The position numbers and the translations under genes were made by a program. Shown here one piece after another: positions 12,961 to 26,450 of a stretch of DNA of 64,000 bases (positions are counted from its first letter, which is position 1; each line of letters opens with the position of its first letter). The notes beneath the pieces were generated by a model that worked only from the letters and a program-made list of their open reading frames with translations, was not told where the DNA came from and made no database searches. The stretch comes from Margaritifera margaritifera (lineage: Eukaryota > Mollusca > Bivalvia > Unionida > Margaritiferidae), in assembly GCA_029931535.1 (NCBI GenBank), contig JAQPZY010001579.1, forward strand, positions 1,168,501 through 1,232,500. The letters run 5' to 3'.

Positions 12961-14087
12961 AGATGACAGTTATTTACTATTTTAAAGCTGCAGAATTTTG
13001 TCGATCAGAACATTAAAGGTTTGTAGAAGTCTGCCAAGTTGCAATGGAAAGTCACTGATGGTTGCTAGTGTAATGTATCTTTGAAGTTGAATTAATGACA
13101 AATGGGACTCATTGGGGGGGGGGGGGAACACACAGGAATACACAACTGAACATTTAATTAATTAATTAATTAATTATTAGTTGAATAGAAGAAAAAAATG
13201 CAGAAAAAATGTGAATTAATATAACAGACTGGTAGATCATGACTGAACACTAAAGTTAAAAGTGAGCAAGAACTGGAATGGAAAATTCCATAGTGCAGCT
13301 CTTTTTAGGTGATCCAAATATCCAAAACATTTAAATGTTTTTATGGGTTACTTGAGCACTTGATGAAACATTTATAACAATAATCTATGTGTCCAAGGAA
13401 AAGATAGTGCAGTACAAACAACAAAATTCTGGTGGCAGAACTGAAAGCAAACAAGTTTATCTCTTTTTTCACCACTAATAGTGCATTAAGTACTATCTAG
13501 TATTTTTCTTTGTCCCTTTGATATTGTGCATTCCTCACATTTGTAGAACTGGGGAACACAATGTCCCCTGTGCTTAGTATCTTAGGTGCAACACTGCTTA
13601 AACCACACCATTCCACAGCAGAATGGTTAAATACTTTGGTATTGATTCTAATACAAATCAAACCTTTTTATATGGGCCACCTCAATAAAATGGATACAAC
13701 TATTAGTCCTAACATTGTGTTGGTTAGGAAGCTACACCAGGGGTTGAAAAATCTCTAAGAATCCACTTGCACAGTCAGGCAGTAATACAAAATTTGACTT
13801 GCTCAGACTAAACTCTTACTCAACCAGCTATTCTAGAAACAAGAAAGGTCAATGATGTTGATGACCTAAATCTGGACCTAAATTTGGTCATGTGAAAGGC
13901 TGTTTTCCAGAACTTTTTCTGTAACCCTTCTAAGACCAGTTTTAAGTAATTCCAAAATGAAACCAGATTGTTCTTCATCTGGCAAGCATTTATTACATGT
14001 ACTTGCACTTTGCACAGGGTTGTAAATTTAAAGGCACTCCCCTGATTCTCCCCACTGGAATACTTGTTATGAAAAGAGAAATCTGTA

Positions 14088-15234
14088 CAGTCAAACCTGT
14101 CAATAGTGGCCACCCATGGAAAAAGGCAAAACTGGACTTTGTACACAGGTGACCTCTGTACACATGTTCACCATTCAAAACTGGTTTTTGAACAAATACC
14201 ATGCACCAATGGTCATTACAATTATTATTATTATTATTATTAAGATTGTTTTATGTGCACTATTCAACAAAGTCATAAAATACATTCTATGTTGTTCTCT
14301 AAAATTTATGTTTCACGCAAGATTACTGTATCCAGCTACAACTAATCGATCCTATAAAATAAATCATCACTGACTTAAAATATTCACTCATCTTAGTTTG
14401 TTTTGTGCACCATGACAAACACTAATTTCACTACTGATTGACAGCTTACATATGACTGTGAAACAGCTGTTCATTCTTCAAAAACAATATCTGGATTCGC
14501 CAGTTGCTCAACTAGCCTAGATCAAAAGACGGTTGGTTTATGTGAGAGGCCAGTGATGAATAGGGAATCAAAAGAAGATACATATGGCTATTCTTTGTGA
14601 CCCATGAACCAAAACTTCACCTGACTTTACAGACAACTTTTAAATATTGAATGACCCCTGATCCTAATGAAAAGGGATGTAACTCGTATCTCTTCTCAAA
14701 GATGAACTTTTCTCATCGGAGGTAGCTTTAATTCGCAGGCAAAAAGATGAAGATATCGAACTATACCTGCCACACTGGCACAAAAGGCGACTTCCATTTC
14801 TGCTGCAATAACACACTATTTTTCTCAACATCCAGTAAATGAATTGCTTCGACCATCTACCCTATTGATAAAAAGTGCCTCACTTTCAAATCTGACATAC
14901 TGACACCTTCAAGTTACATTGATTATGTGACTGGAAATGTTTGCACATCAATTCACATGACATTTCTTTATCTAAACAATGCCTTCCTCATGAAGCAAAA
15001 TTTTAGTTTACATAGACTAAGCGGTCACTGTAGATACACTCCAGTGACCAATTAAGGCAGGGAGAAACCATTGTTTGGTTTGTTTGGTTAGGAAACACCT
15101 GGCCACTGACCGCGGAAAGTGAGTGACTGTTACACACTTTACACTTATATAGGAAATTTGCTGGGAGAAATTAGAATGGCCAATGTGACACAAAGACCAC
15201 TATGTAAAGGTGACCATTAGGAGAGGTTTGACTG
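14088..15234. mobile_element. non-autonomous DNA element with Tigger-like ends
   Basis: The ends are CAGTCAAACCTGTCAATAGT (14088, preceded by TA) and ACCATTAGGAGAGGTTTGAC then TG (15234). They are inverted with mismatches (CAGTCAAACCT.TC.TA.TGG.CACC). The CAGTCAAACCT start resembles Tc1/mariner-Tigger ends. The right TA has been lost. A second TGGCCACTGACCGCGG motif lies inside near 15100. No transposase was seen. Confidence 0.55.
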
Positions 15235-15912
15235 GGGAAGTTTAAAGAACCTACAGTTTTCTTATTTTGATATTTGAATGATGGGGTTGACTTGAGTTTG
15301 AGAGTACTCAGCGAGACCTTACCTCTGATGTGGATCTGATAGAAAATGATTAGCTCTACATGTCTATTTTCACTTCATGAACTTCAGAGGTAAATTAAAA
15401 AGAGAATGTGTTGATATCTTTTTTTTTGTTTTTTGAAATGCAAAAATTTTGAAAGCACACTTTCAGAAAACAGCAATACCATCACTGTGAAAATTAATTT
15501 CTGTAGGATACGCTATTTCAAGTACACTTAAATGATCAAAACTAAATGTCAATCCAAGTAAGTGAAAGACATGTAAATGTGTGTTAACTTTCTCTATATT
15601 GTTAAAGTTGTAGCACACACAACTTTGCCCTGTCTTCCCCACTTTCAACTGTACTCCAAAACTGACCCAGCAGAACCAAACAAACTTGAAGCGTGGACTT
15701 TTAAAGAACAAAGTCAGCAATATTCTCAACAAAACATCCTTTTCATTAAAGAGAAACACTGGTCAGCCCTGAACCAGCACTCATCCCATCAGGCCAGTAA
15801 TGAGTGAATTTCAACTCATCTATATGTACATTGTATTGTCAATGAAACCTGTCATACGTTGATGCCACACAAAAAAACAACAAATGAAGAAGATGAAAAT
15901 AAATTCACTTAC

Positions 15913-16113
15913 TGTCCCCCATCTGGAAGATCTAAGCCCATGATTCTATCATGTGGTTGAAGAAGACCGGTGTAGACAGAGAAGTTAGCTGGGCTCCCTG
16001 AGTATGGTTGTACATTAATACCCCAATTGTCAGGGGAAAGATGGAATGCTTCCAGAGCCCTCTTCTGGCACAGTCTCTCCACATCATCAATGAACTGATT
16101 CCCACCATAGTAT
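15913..16113 (-). CDS. SHMT2-like: SHMT coding exon 4
   Basis: The exon is 201 nt. It opens with the last base of the split arginine codon after TATTATTTCAG and ends GGA CA|GTAAGT, so the next histidine codon is also split. It encodes 66 whole codons containing [20 protein letters not shown], then [19 protein letters not shown], then [17 protein letters not shown]. The SGSPAN loop contacts the PLP phosphate in this family, and the surrounding residues are invariant or nearly so in animal SHMTs. It is the clearest coding block in the window. Confidence 0.98.
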
Positions 16114-16368
16114 CTGAAATAATATACAGTCTCCAATACATTATGAGAAATTACAAAGAAATAATTTGATGGTTGAACATGGTTACAGTGACAAGAGGTT
16201 AAACAATTGTGCTGATTAAGTAAAATCTCCTGTAACTTCCACAGAATTTATCTTGACTTTTGAAAGAAAAATATGAATTTGAATGCAGTTTTTATTAAAA
16301 TCTGAATTCCATTTTTTTTTTAAATTGTTGAATCTTTCCATCAATGGAGTATGATATTGTCTGGAATT

Positions 16369-16452
16369 AAAGTTATGGTCTTTAAATTCTTTAAGTCATT
16401 CTATGTCTATTCTAAAGTTATGGTCTTTAAATTCTTTAAGTCATTCTATGTC
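16369..16452. repeat. 41-bp direct duplication
   Basis: AAAGTTATGGTCTTTAAATT and the following CTTTAAGTCATTCTATGTC occur twice in tandem. Confidence 0.95.
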
Positions 16453-16816
16453 CATGGGAAAGTTGTGTATACTCCAGAATATGAACATTTATTTAGTTAA
16501 ATATAAAAGCTGCTTGGTGCCGACAAATTTTGTGGACTTGGACATTCTAGGACATTTTTGTATTGTTCCACAGAATTATGTAATGTATACAATGCATCAT
16601 TTTCATTAAATACCAGTACAATAAATCATTTTCTTTATTAATAAGATATTGAATAAAAAAGTATGGTCCTTAAAATAGCTGTTGTAGGATAAACAATACT
16701 AGCCTGTAGTTTCTTTTGAATACTCAGTTTCTTACACAAAAAGTGCATGCAAGTCTGATAAAATCTTCAACAAGTATCCAATACCTTGCATTGCAGGTGT
16801 CACCCTCTAGGAATAT

Positions 16817-17006
16817 TTTTGTTTGGTTTGGTGTTTTATGGCATAGAAACACAAGTACGTTATTTCGTGCAAAGACAATTGTAGTAAAGTGTCTTGGTCA
16901 AGGACACACCATGGTATCTAACCCAGGTTGATTCAATGGTGGGATCTGAACCTACATTCTTTCAGTCACAAGTCCAGCATGCTAACTGCTAAGCCACCAT
17001 GGCTAA
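16817..17006 (-). mobile_element. tRNA-derived SINE (CCAAAC-tailed family)
   Basis: On the minus strand it starts GCCATGGTGGCTTAGCAGTT (A-box TGGCTTAGCAGTTAGC) and continues to a B-box-like GGTTCAGATCC. A body follows with GTGTCCTTGACCAAGACACT, and the tail is CACCAAACCAAAC. The same body and tail recur in the SINE at 44395. Confidence 0.8.
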
Positions 17007-17355
17007 TGTCTCCATTAGTTGCCTCTTACTACATGTAGGAGGGTGAATCTGGATTATTCTACATTCGCCTCTTCCCCCTGTGGATAGTTCCCTACCCTGA
17101 ATATTTATCCATTTCAGTTTACAAGTCCAATGGAATATTCATCTTTTTTCTCCATAAAATATACAAGTATATTATGAGGGAACAATTTCTATCCCACTAA
17201 GGTAAAGTATACATATACAATGAGTTTGTTTTTGCATTGTCAATGAGCAAGAACTTAATACTCTACTCCTGTTCTATATGAGTAATTATTACTTTCATAA
17301 ATCCATTGCCAAGAAAGTGCGCAACTTTTCCAAAAACAGTGCAAGTACAATGATG

Positions 17356-17541
17356 ATTGGTTGGTTTTTAACAGCCCTTTCAAGACATTATTGATTAAAT
17401 CATGCTGAGGAAATGGGAACTAAGTGTCTTTTCCAAGGACACACTGAGGCAGCTGACACATGCTGATCTGGGTGGGTACTGAACCCATGACCCCTGGATT
17501 ATGAGTCGGACACTCTACCAACTGAGGTACTGCGATTCCCT
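17356..17541 (-). mobile_element. tRNA-derived SINE
   Basis: The minus strand reads GTACCTCAGTTGGTAGAGTG (A-box), CTCATAATCC at the anticodon-like position and GGGTTCAGTACCC (B-box). A body with GTGTCCTTGGAAAAGACACT follows, then a tail near AAAACCAACCAA. Its mispaired tRNA arms mean it is not a working tRNA gene. Confidence 0.75.
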
Positions 17542-17559
17542 GGTGAATGACTGGTCAAC

Positions 17560-18890
17560 ATGTACATCTTCTGATGATGACCATAATATGGATCTTGATG
17601 ATATAAATCCATTCACCAAGTTTGATAGAAACTTGACAAGAAATAGAGTCTCAAGATCTAGAGGTAACAAGCTCAGCCAATCTGATTCAAGGTATCTCAT
17701 TATTATGCACATATCACTCATTATACAATGTACATGTAGGATCTGTCTATGACAATATTAACAACGTTTATTTATCAAGGTTAAGCAAAATCCAATTGGA
17801 ATTTGGTCTCTAGCATGGTAACCAATTTAGGCAATCAGATACAAGATTATCTCACTAATATGTGTAGAGCTTACACATAATCAAACTCATCTAACATCTT
17901 GATAATATAAGACTTTTTAACAAATTTAATCAAAATCTATAAGAAATATAGTTCCTAGTGTTGACAAGCCAAATCAATCAGATATACAATCACAACATTA
18001 ATAATATGTACAATTTCATTCATGATCATACTCGACCAAGACCTTGATGACATAGACCTATTTACCAAGTTTGATCAAAGTCCTATCAAAAATACAGTCT
18101 TGCATGGTAAAAAAAACCTCAGCTAGTCAGATGCAAGGTCACCTCATAAATATTCATAATAAAAATCATCCAATATCTAAATGAATTAGCTTATTTACTA
18201 AGTTTTAATAAAATCAGGTCAGAAACACTGTCAATCAAGTTGTAATCAGCCCAGTCAGTCATATGCAACATCACCTCATAAATATGTGTAGATCTTGCTC
18301 ATAATAAAATATATTATGTATTTTGATGATATCAGTCTATTTAGTAAGTTTGATAAAACTATTATCATAAATACAGTCACAAAATTGTTAACAAGCTCAG
18401 CCAATCAGATGCAAACTCACCTCATTGATATGCATGGTCCTTGCTCATAATTGTACTCATTCAAGATCAAGATGATTTAAGCCTATTTACCAAGTTTTAG
18501 CAAAACTGGATCAGAAATAGTCTTTAGAGTGGTATTAGGCCCAGTAAATCTGATGAAAGATCATCTGATTAATATGCATGGATCTCACTCGTTATCGAAA
18601 TTGGCCAAGATCTTCATGATATAAGCATAAATTCCAAGTTTTATCAAAACTGGATCAGAAATATGACTTCAGCAGTGGAAGCAAGGTCAGAGAATCAAAT
18701 GCAGAATCACCTCATTAGTATGTCTGTATCTTGCACATTATTGAACTTGTCCAAGATATTTATGACATAAGTATATGCTCCAAGTCTGATAAAAATCAGA
18801 TCAGAAATACGGCCTCCAGAGTGTTAACACACCAATCAGATGCAAGATCACCTCTGTATCACACTTCTTATCAAACTCATCCAAGATTTT
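17560..18890. repeat. ~145-bp tandem array, ~9 diverged copies
   Basis: Each unit contains CCAATCAGATGCAAG.TCACC, TCATTAATATG, CTTGCTCATAAT, TCCAAGATCTTGATGATATA, CCTATTTACCAAGTTTGAT and AAACTGGATCAGAAATACAG. Spacing between successive CACCTCAT motifs is close to 145 bp. It has no coding sense. Confidence 0.85.
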
Positions 18891-19254
18891 TTTAGAAATA
18901 AGGGGAGGGAGAAATAAGGCTCTTGTCAAAAGTTGAGATATAAAAAGAGATTATTTACATGAAGAAGTTGAACAGTCATCAAACAAAGCAAAGAGAAACA
19001 TGGAAACATTTTAAGATTTTCTACTTCATTGAAATTGCATTCATGTACTAACCTTCCTACTGCTGATGTGGAATTTGTTAATGACTACTACATGTAAGAT
19101 TGCAAACAGTTTCAATGATTTCATCTGTAGTATTGGGTTAGATATTGATTTGGACTTTTTTTCATCACTACCAGATACTGAGCTTACATACTCGTAAAAT
19201 GAAACTTTCTTTCTGATACCAAATTTTACTTAGGATTTTGTTAGAAAGGAAATT

Positions 19255-21862
19255 ATAACAAGAGTCCCTTGATGGGACTGATGCTCTACTGGCTGAAAAG
19301 AATTTCAGGGAATTCAAGATAAGACCATTTCTTCCTTTCAACTGCTGAGAGTTGAAACCGTCTCTGATATTCTCTAGCAATAACAAGATTTTCTAATTAG
19401 CTGCTGTGGTGCACATATTGGATGTCAGCTTGGAACCATTTTCATTTAGAACTAACAAGACATCATAAGAACTCTTCTGGTAGAAACCCCATGCTGATAT
19501 GACTTTCTGTTTTGAAGGAGCAATGATAGTAAGATTTTCAAGATGGCTGCAATGGTGGCCATATTGTATATGAGGTGGACAGTATTTCCATTCAGGACCA
19601 AGTTAGATATCATAAGAAGTCTTTTGGTGAAAGCACAATAGCAATAACAAGATTTTCAGGATCATGGATGGCCACTGTGACAGCCATATTGGAAGTCAGA
19701 TTGAAACCATTTTCATTTACGACCAACTAGACATCATAAGAAATCTTTCAGTGAAAACCCCATGCTAATAAGGCTATTCAATCAGGAGAAGTAGTGGTAA
19801 GATTTTCAAGATAGCCACTGTAGCAGCCAGCAGCATCAATTTCATTTAGGACAAACTAGACATCATAAGAAGTCATTTAGTAAAAACCCCATGTTGATAC
19901 CACCATCCATTCAGGAGGAATAGTGATAAGATTTTCAAGATGTCCACTGTGGTCATCATACTCGATGTGCAAGCAACACCATTTTTCATTTAGGGCAAGA
20001 CATACTTCATAAAAAGTCTTCTGGTGAAAACTCCATGACAATATTACTTTTTAGCCAGGAGGAGTAGCTATAACAAGATTTTCAAGATGGCTGCTGTGGC
20101 AGCCATATTGGATATCAGATTGACACCATTTTCATTTAGGACCAACTGGACATCATAAGAAGTCATTTACTGAAACCCCATGTTTATATGACCATCCATT
20201 CAGGAGAAGTAGCTATAACAAGATTTTCAAGATGGCCACTATGGTGGCCATGATGGACATAAGATTGACACCATTTTCATTTAGGGCCAACTAGACATCA
20301 TATGACGTCATCTAGTGAAAATCCCATGTCAACATAAATTTCCTTTCTGGAGGAGTAGCAATAACAAGATTTTCAAGATGGCTGCTGTAGCTTCCATAAT
20401 GGATACCAAATCTGCACCATTTTCATTTAGGATGAACTAGACATCGTAAGAATACTTTCAAATAAAACCCATATTGATATGACCATCCATTGAGAAGCAT
20501 CAATAACAAGATTTTCAAGATTGCCATATTGGACATGAAATCAGCACCATTTTCATTTATGACCAACCAACCAGATATCCTAAGAATTTTTTTTAGTGAA
20601 AACCCCATGTTGATATGACCATCCATTCAGGAGTAGTAGTAATAAAAACATTTTGAAGATGTAGATGTCTGAGGGATGCCATTATCATATAGGACCAACT
20701 AGGCATCATAAGAAGCCTACTGGTGAAAACCCCATGTTGATATGACTATCCATTCAGGAGTAGTGATCTTCAAGATGGCTGCTGTGGTGGCCATATTGGA
20801 TGTCTGAGCAGCACCATTCTTATTTAGGCCCAACTAGACATCATAAGAATTCGTTTAGTGAAAACCCCATGTTATCACAAATTTTAGGCTATATAAAAAA
20901 AAAGCAAGTTTGTAACAAAAATATAAAATTATATTTTGGGTTAAAAGAATGTCTTATGCACATAGCATATCATTGGGTATCAAATTGCAAAGGCCTTTGT
21001 GAGAGTATGCTTTCTGCTGAATAAGGTAAAAATTCTGCCGAGTACTTTTAAAGAAGTTTCAATGTTTTTATATTTTTAAAAATGGTGCCCATACTTGACG
21101 ATTGATTGGCATCATTTATATAAATTTAAAAGGCCTTCACGCCAGGGTGTCTTCTGTCAAATTTGGTCACATTTCGTTCAGCAGTTCTTGCAAAGTCACT
21201 TGAAGGTTTTCCTTTTGTTAGTAAAGTAATGGCAGCCATACTGGACACTTTCCATCAACTCTGGTCAAATTCTGTTAAGCGGTTCTTGAGAAGACATTTA
21301 AGCTTTTCTTTTTTTAGTAATGGTGGCCATATTTGCTGATGGATAGATATCAACTGTGCAAATTGCAAAAGCCTTAATGAAAGGATGCTTTCTGTCAAAT
21401 TCTCTTCAGTGGTTTTTGAGAAGAAGACATTTAAAGGCTTTTTTATTTTTGTTGTAACGGTGACCATATCTGATGACTGCTCAGCATCATTTGCACAAAC
21501 TTAAAGACCATATTTAATATCAGATTGGCATAATTTGTATAAAAAAAAACATTCTGACAGGCCTTCAAGCAACGATGATGACTTAATTTGGTCAAATACT
21601 ATTCAGTGGTTTTTTTAGAAGATATTGTTTAAATGTTTTCTATTTTTAGTGACAGTAGTTACACTGAATAATAGATTGGCAGCAATTTAACAAATCTGAA
21701 AGGCCTTGATGTTAGAATGGTCCATGTAAAATTATGTGCAAATTGGCCAAGTGGTTTTTTATTGTAAATAACAAATGTGAATGGATGACGGATGACAGGT
21801 GATGCACAGTTAACAAAGCTCACTTTGGCCTCATGGGTACATGTACAGTGTCACTGAGCTAA
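19255..21862 (+). mobile_element. 2.6-kb tandem-repeat transposable element (copy 1)
   Basis: A unique left arm (19255-19385, ACAAGAGTCCCTTGATGG… CAACTGCTGAGAGTTGAAAC) leads into about ten ~146-bp units. Each contains AACAAGATTTTCAAGATGGC, GCCATATTGGA, CACCATTTTCATTTAGGACC and ACTAGACATCATAAGAAGTC. A second set of units follows (20880-21770, with GGCCATATT, AAAGGCCTT, AAATTTGGTCA and GCAGTTCTTG). The right arm holds GGATGACGGATGACAGGTGA and ends GAGCTAAAAA. Unique arms around tandem cores resemble the pearl-type, Helitron-linked elements of bivalves, but that link is inference. Confidence 0.7.
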
Positions 21863-23399
21863 AAATCATGAAGAATTCTAACTTTTAGCAAATATTACTC
21901 CTAATAAGATAGCCAATTAATTTTGAATCAACTAATAAAACTGTCATAAAATGCATACATGTATACCATTGATGTATGTTTTGTTAAGAATGCTATGTAT
22001 TAAACAAATGCCAACCTGAAGATAACCCGAAATTAATGTGATCGAGTAGTGTGGCATATCTTCTATACAAGGTGGTTTTCTTAAAATAACATTTCAAAGA
22101 AGAAGGTATGTACATATCTTTATGTCATGCAAAACAGAGCTGTAATGCACATGAAACAATGGTGTCATGCACTGCTAACAACAAAGGCAGTTGTCTTTTT
22201 TGTTATCAATTCTTTTTTGACTGAAGAACAGTCAAATTCTCAATCAGTTAGCATTACATTGGTCTTTAAAGAGAAAATTAAAATACCATTAATCAGGGTT
22301 CAAGCTATGTCAGAATTTAAGGTAGAAGTCACTTCTCCAAAGGCCAAGAGGGAGAAGTCGGAACTCAAATAGCGATTAGATTTGGATCGGCCAATAATTT
22401 TCCTATAAGCAATGATATTTCAACTATGTTTATACATGTAAGTAAATGTATGTATGCATGTACAGTGATCCAGCTGGAAAGAAATAGAGGGGAACACCAC
22501 CCCTTTTCTAAAAATGCCTGCCCGTGTTCCTGTTGTTTGCCCCCTGCACCTTCAGTGCAACCCTTTTGCCTTCTTGAACTGCAAAATTTGCATCATTATA
22601 AACACTATGCCAATTTTCCTGTGCTCGGTTGATAAATATTCTACTAATCGGTACCAGTTTCGATACGATGTCACTTAATTTTACTAGCCTTTGTTTAAAG
22701 TGACTACCCTATGCTGCTACTGTGTGGTTTCAACAAATTCCATGTCTTCCAAACGGAATACACTCTGACCTCCAACCCCAACATAACTGTCCAAATATCT
22801 AAAATATAGGATTGGAAAAGTCAGAGAAATTCTAACTATGTCGGTGGTCTCTCGAAGGTCGTGGAATTAGTTATGCATTGTCAAGCAACAAGTTCATGCA
22901 CAATTATTTTTGCTTCTCTGATTGGCCAAAAGAAGAGAAACTTTATCTTTGACTCAGGTAATAAAACAGGGTGAATAGTGCAGCTCAAAGTTTTGCTCCA
23001 TTTCACCTCGTCAAGTCAGCCATGTAGTAACTGAATTTTTCTTTAATGAGTACAGATAAATGATTTAAACTGGGCAAATTTGATTAAATAATTGACCAAG
23101 ACACAGGTACATGAAGGAAACTTGTAAGCTTCATATGATATCAGCTAAGGAATGAAACACATATTTTTCTACTCTAAGGAAAAAGTTTCTCACTGGGTTT
23201 TTTCAACACTACTACACATTTATCAGGATCAGACCAATTATTCACACAACCTGTTCCCTGTGGCAGATTCCAAATTTATAGCAAAGTCACTTGTGTTACT
23301 GTGACATATTTTTCATAACTGTGAATATTTGTTCTAAATATGAATGCTCTTAGTTTTATGACTGTGAAGCAAAAGTGTCTGAGAAATGGAGTTAAACAC

Positions 23400-24090
23400 A
23401 TTAACTAAACATAAACAGTAAAGCATAAAAAGTAGGTCACAGTGGTGTGTACTGCCCTTTGAAGGTCAATCCACCACTCAGGTTTTATGACTGTACATAC
23501 AACAGTGTCAGATAAATGGAGCTATATAATTACTGAAGTGTGAAAAATAGGTCACTCTGACCTGGGCGAGTGCAATAGGCAGTTGGTACAGCACCAGACT
23601 TCTAATCCAAGGGTCACAGGTTTGATATCTGCCCAGGTTGGCTACCTCAGTATCTTCTTGCAAAAGGCACTTGACTCTCATTTCTTTGGCATAATATGAC
23701 CTGCTTTGCTGCTCATGGTGAGTAGTAACCTCAAGGTTAACGACAATACATACAACAGTGTCAAAGAAATGGAGCTAGCAGTAAGTGCAAAAACAAAGCC
23801 TAATCACTGGAGCTTAAAAAGTAAGCCACAGTGACCTACTTTTACCCATACTGTACCCCTCAAGATGCATACACCCATCAAGTTTAATGTCTGTGACAGT
23901 CAGAGAAATATATCTAAATGTAAAAAGCTTAATGTTATTACTGGTGTGTGTAAATAAAGTCACTGGGACCTACTTATGCCTGTGGTAAGTACATGTAGTA
24001 CCTTTTAAGATAAATGTACCCATCAAGTTTTATGACTGTACCAAACAGTCTCCAAGAAACTGAGCTGCATGCAAAATTTTAATGTTAAGC
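23400..24090. repeat. ~170-bp tandem array interrupted by a SINE
   Basis: Units contain TAGGTCACAGTGACCTACTT, TACCCTTCAAGATAAATACACCCATCAAG-like text, TTTTATGACTGTACATACAA and CAGTGTCAGA.AAATGGAGCT. The array breaks at 23561 and resumes at about 23742. A single diverged unit of the same family lies at 30240-30400. Confidence 0.75.
23561..23742 (+). mobile_element. tRNA-derived SINE inserted in tandem array
   Basis: The head holds CAATAGGCAGTTGGTACAGC (A-box like) and a degenerate B-box ACAGGTTTGATATCTGCCC. The body has CTTCTTGCAAAAGGCACTTG, equivalent to the GTGTCCTTGnAAAAGGCACT of the other copies. It splits one repeat unit of the surrounding array, so it inserted after the array formed. 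Confidence 0.7.
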
Positions 24091-24617
24091 CATACCATGC
24101 TTTTAGTGTTAACACAAAGAACAAACTTACAATACATATACAATGTATGTCAATTTTAAATTAGACACACAACACAACCATATAATCTCCTAAGACTTAA
24201 AAGTTGGTTTTATTTTTTGGTTAATAAAAAGAAGAAAAGAACAAACATAAATCAAAAGCACCTTTTAAAACACCTTTTAAAATGCATATGCATAGACATG
24301 AACATTTACCTACAATACACACTTAACCTGTGCAGTTCCACTATGTGCTAAGTGCTTTTATATTGTATGATAATTCAAACAATTTCAAGGTAAGACACTC
24401 AATGCATGTTATAGACTACATGACAATTATTGATTATGCTAGTAGACAAGAATACATGTGGATGTAAAAACTCTTTGTTTGATAAAATCTGTAATAAATC
24501 ATCTACCTCAAGCATGGCTATAACTGTGAAACTTAAGTTGAAAGAAACATTTATCAATCTCTTGTACAGTTTGAACTGACAGATAGTTTGGGGATGAATG
24601 GAGATGTATCGATGTAT

Positions 24618-26384
24618 ATATATCAAGGATCAAGCTAGAGCAAGCTTGGTTCTTGTATTTAAACTGTGTCATCTATTTCTCATTATGCAAATTTGCATTT
24701 AACATTGGTTTTAAGAAATACTTTATCTTCAAGTAGAAAATTTTCTGTGTTGTATGTATATTATACACACATTTTGTAAGTGTATGAATGCATCATATTC
24801 ATATGCAGTGTATTCATACTTGAAAGTGTGTATGTTTAGATGGCAAGATATCATGCAATGTATTTTGGCCATACGACTCCAAAAGAGCACAGTAGAAATA
24901 ATACATGTACATTGTAATTGATTTTAACTGATATGTCTACCTAGATCACAGTATTGTAATTGCAAATAGGTAAAAATACTCATTATCAACTGCCATTTAA
25001 GCAAGATATTTTTTTTTAGTTTTAAGAACTTCAATAGAAGAAAAAAAACCATTTCTAAACTAGTTTGAAACAACCCCATAACATGTACATGAGAGTGCAG
25101 CACAGGTGTCTTCACTCCAGTGTTCATCCATTCAAACCACAGTAACCAGTACAGATGTCTTCATTCCACAATGTTCATCCATTCAAATCACAGTAACCTA
25201 ATTTTACAACTACATGTTTAGGGAGTTAATTTAAAATTACATGTGAATCTTTTGAACTAAATTTTTGGTGACGTTTTGAAATGAAGAAAAATTAAATTGT
25301 TTGTTCTAGTGGCAGTTGATTAACTATTTTTTTTACCCATTTGTAACTGTAATGATGTAATCTAGGTAATCCTGTCAGTTAAAATTAATTACAAAATATA
25401 GTTCCTAATGTGCCCATGTTAAGTCAAATGTCCAAAATACATTTACATACTGCAGAGACTATGAAAGGCACTTAAACCTTATGAAAGAGACTGACCATTT
25501 AATAACATTAAAACTTTGTTTAATTACATTGTTGCTGATAAAACATGACCTTAACTATTTGATACATTAATGAACTAGATTCTTCTTTCAGACTGAATCA
25601 GTACACTGCAAAGAACAAATATAGTGCTACACATGCCATGTGTGTGCATCTACTTTTAGAAACAGGGATTTTCTTAATATTACCACTCACACTTTCAAGC
25701 TAGAGTACAAAATCCATAGATAGGATTGCAAATTTATGCTTATAACATTTGTCTATGTACTCATAATAACGCCATGCTTAGATAGTTTTTGCTCCACTGC
25801 TTTTTTCATATTTTTACAAAAATGAGTGATGTAAGAAAACAACCTTGACCTTACAGCACTTCTCGAATACTGCACAACACAGCATTGTCCCATACGTTTC
25901 TGACCTAAAATATTTTATTTTTAAGCTAAATTTTCTATCACATAATATTTGCTTTCTATGAATTGTATATATTCCTTAATTTAAGTGCCCAATGAATTTT
26001 GAAAACAGTGTAATGAAGACGTACTTCCTATACACATTGGTATCAGCCATTATTACCCATTGACAGGTTCACTTATGGTTTCAAACTGATTTTGTGAAGA
26101 AAATAACACAAGCACGGCAGTTAAAAATCTTCAGAAAGTATATTCAGAGAGTGCTTTCAACAATTATATTCTTAAAACACAAATTGTTGTTTACATATTA
26201 ATGTTTTAAGTTTTGAAACACAAGTTGGTATGTTTTCATCATCAAATGATACTACTGCCTCTCAGTTTACATCTGAAAAATCACAGGGCGAAGTCGTTTT
26301 TACTTTCCTAATAGAAGAAGGCAAAGTTTACATTTTTTGGGCAACTTACATGTAGCAGCCCACTTTGCCCTGTAGCAATGACCG

Positions 26385-26450
<66 letters not shown>

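Larger units (their letters stand above)
3594..15912 (-). other. SHMT intron 4 (~12.3 kb)
   Basis: A GT-AG intron between exons 4 and 5. It contains the duplicated palindromic MITE, the hAT-type element, a 165-bp-like array, 44-bp and 47-bp minisatellites and a non-autonomous element with Tigger-like ends. Stretches 3.6-4.5, 4.7-5.0, 11.25-12.28, 13.2-14.0 and 15.24-15.9 kb hold no recognisable gene or repeat beyond homopolymers (C-run near 11907, G-run near 13116, TAAT repeats near 13157). Confidence 0.93.

Noticed and set aside
13820..14146. 108-codon minus-strand open frame
   Set aside because: It covers the end of the non-autonomous element at 14088 and shows no family similarity.
17500..17540. 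tRNA-Met-like sequence on the minus strand
   Set aside because: It has A- and B-box-like motifs and CAT at the anticodon position, but arms do not pair properly and a SINE body follows, so it is a SINE head rather than a tRNA gene.
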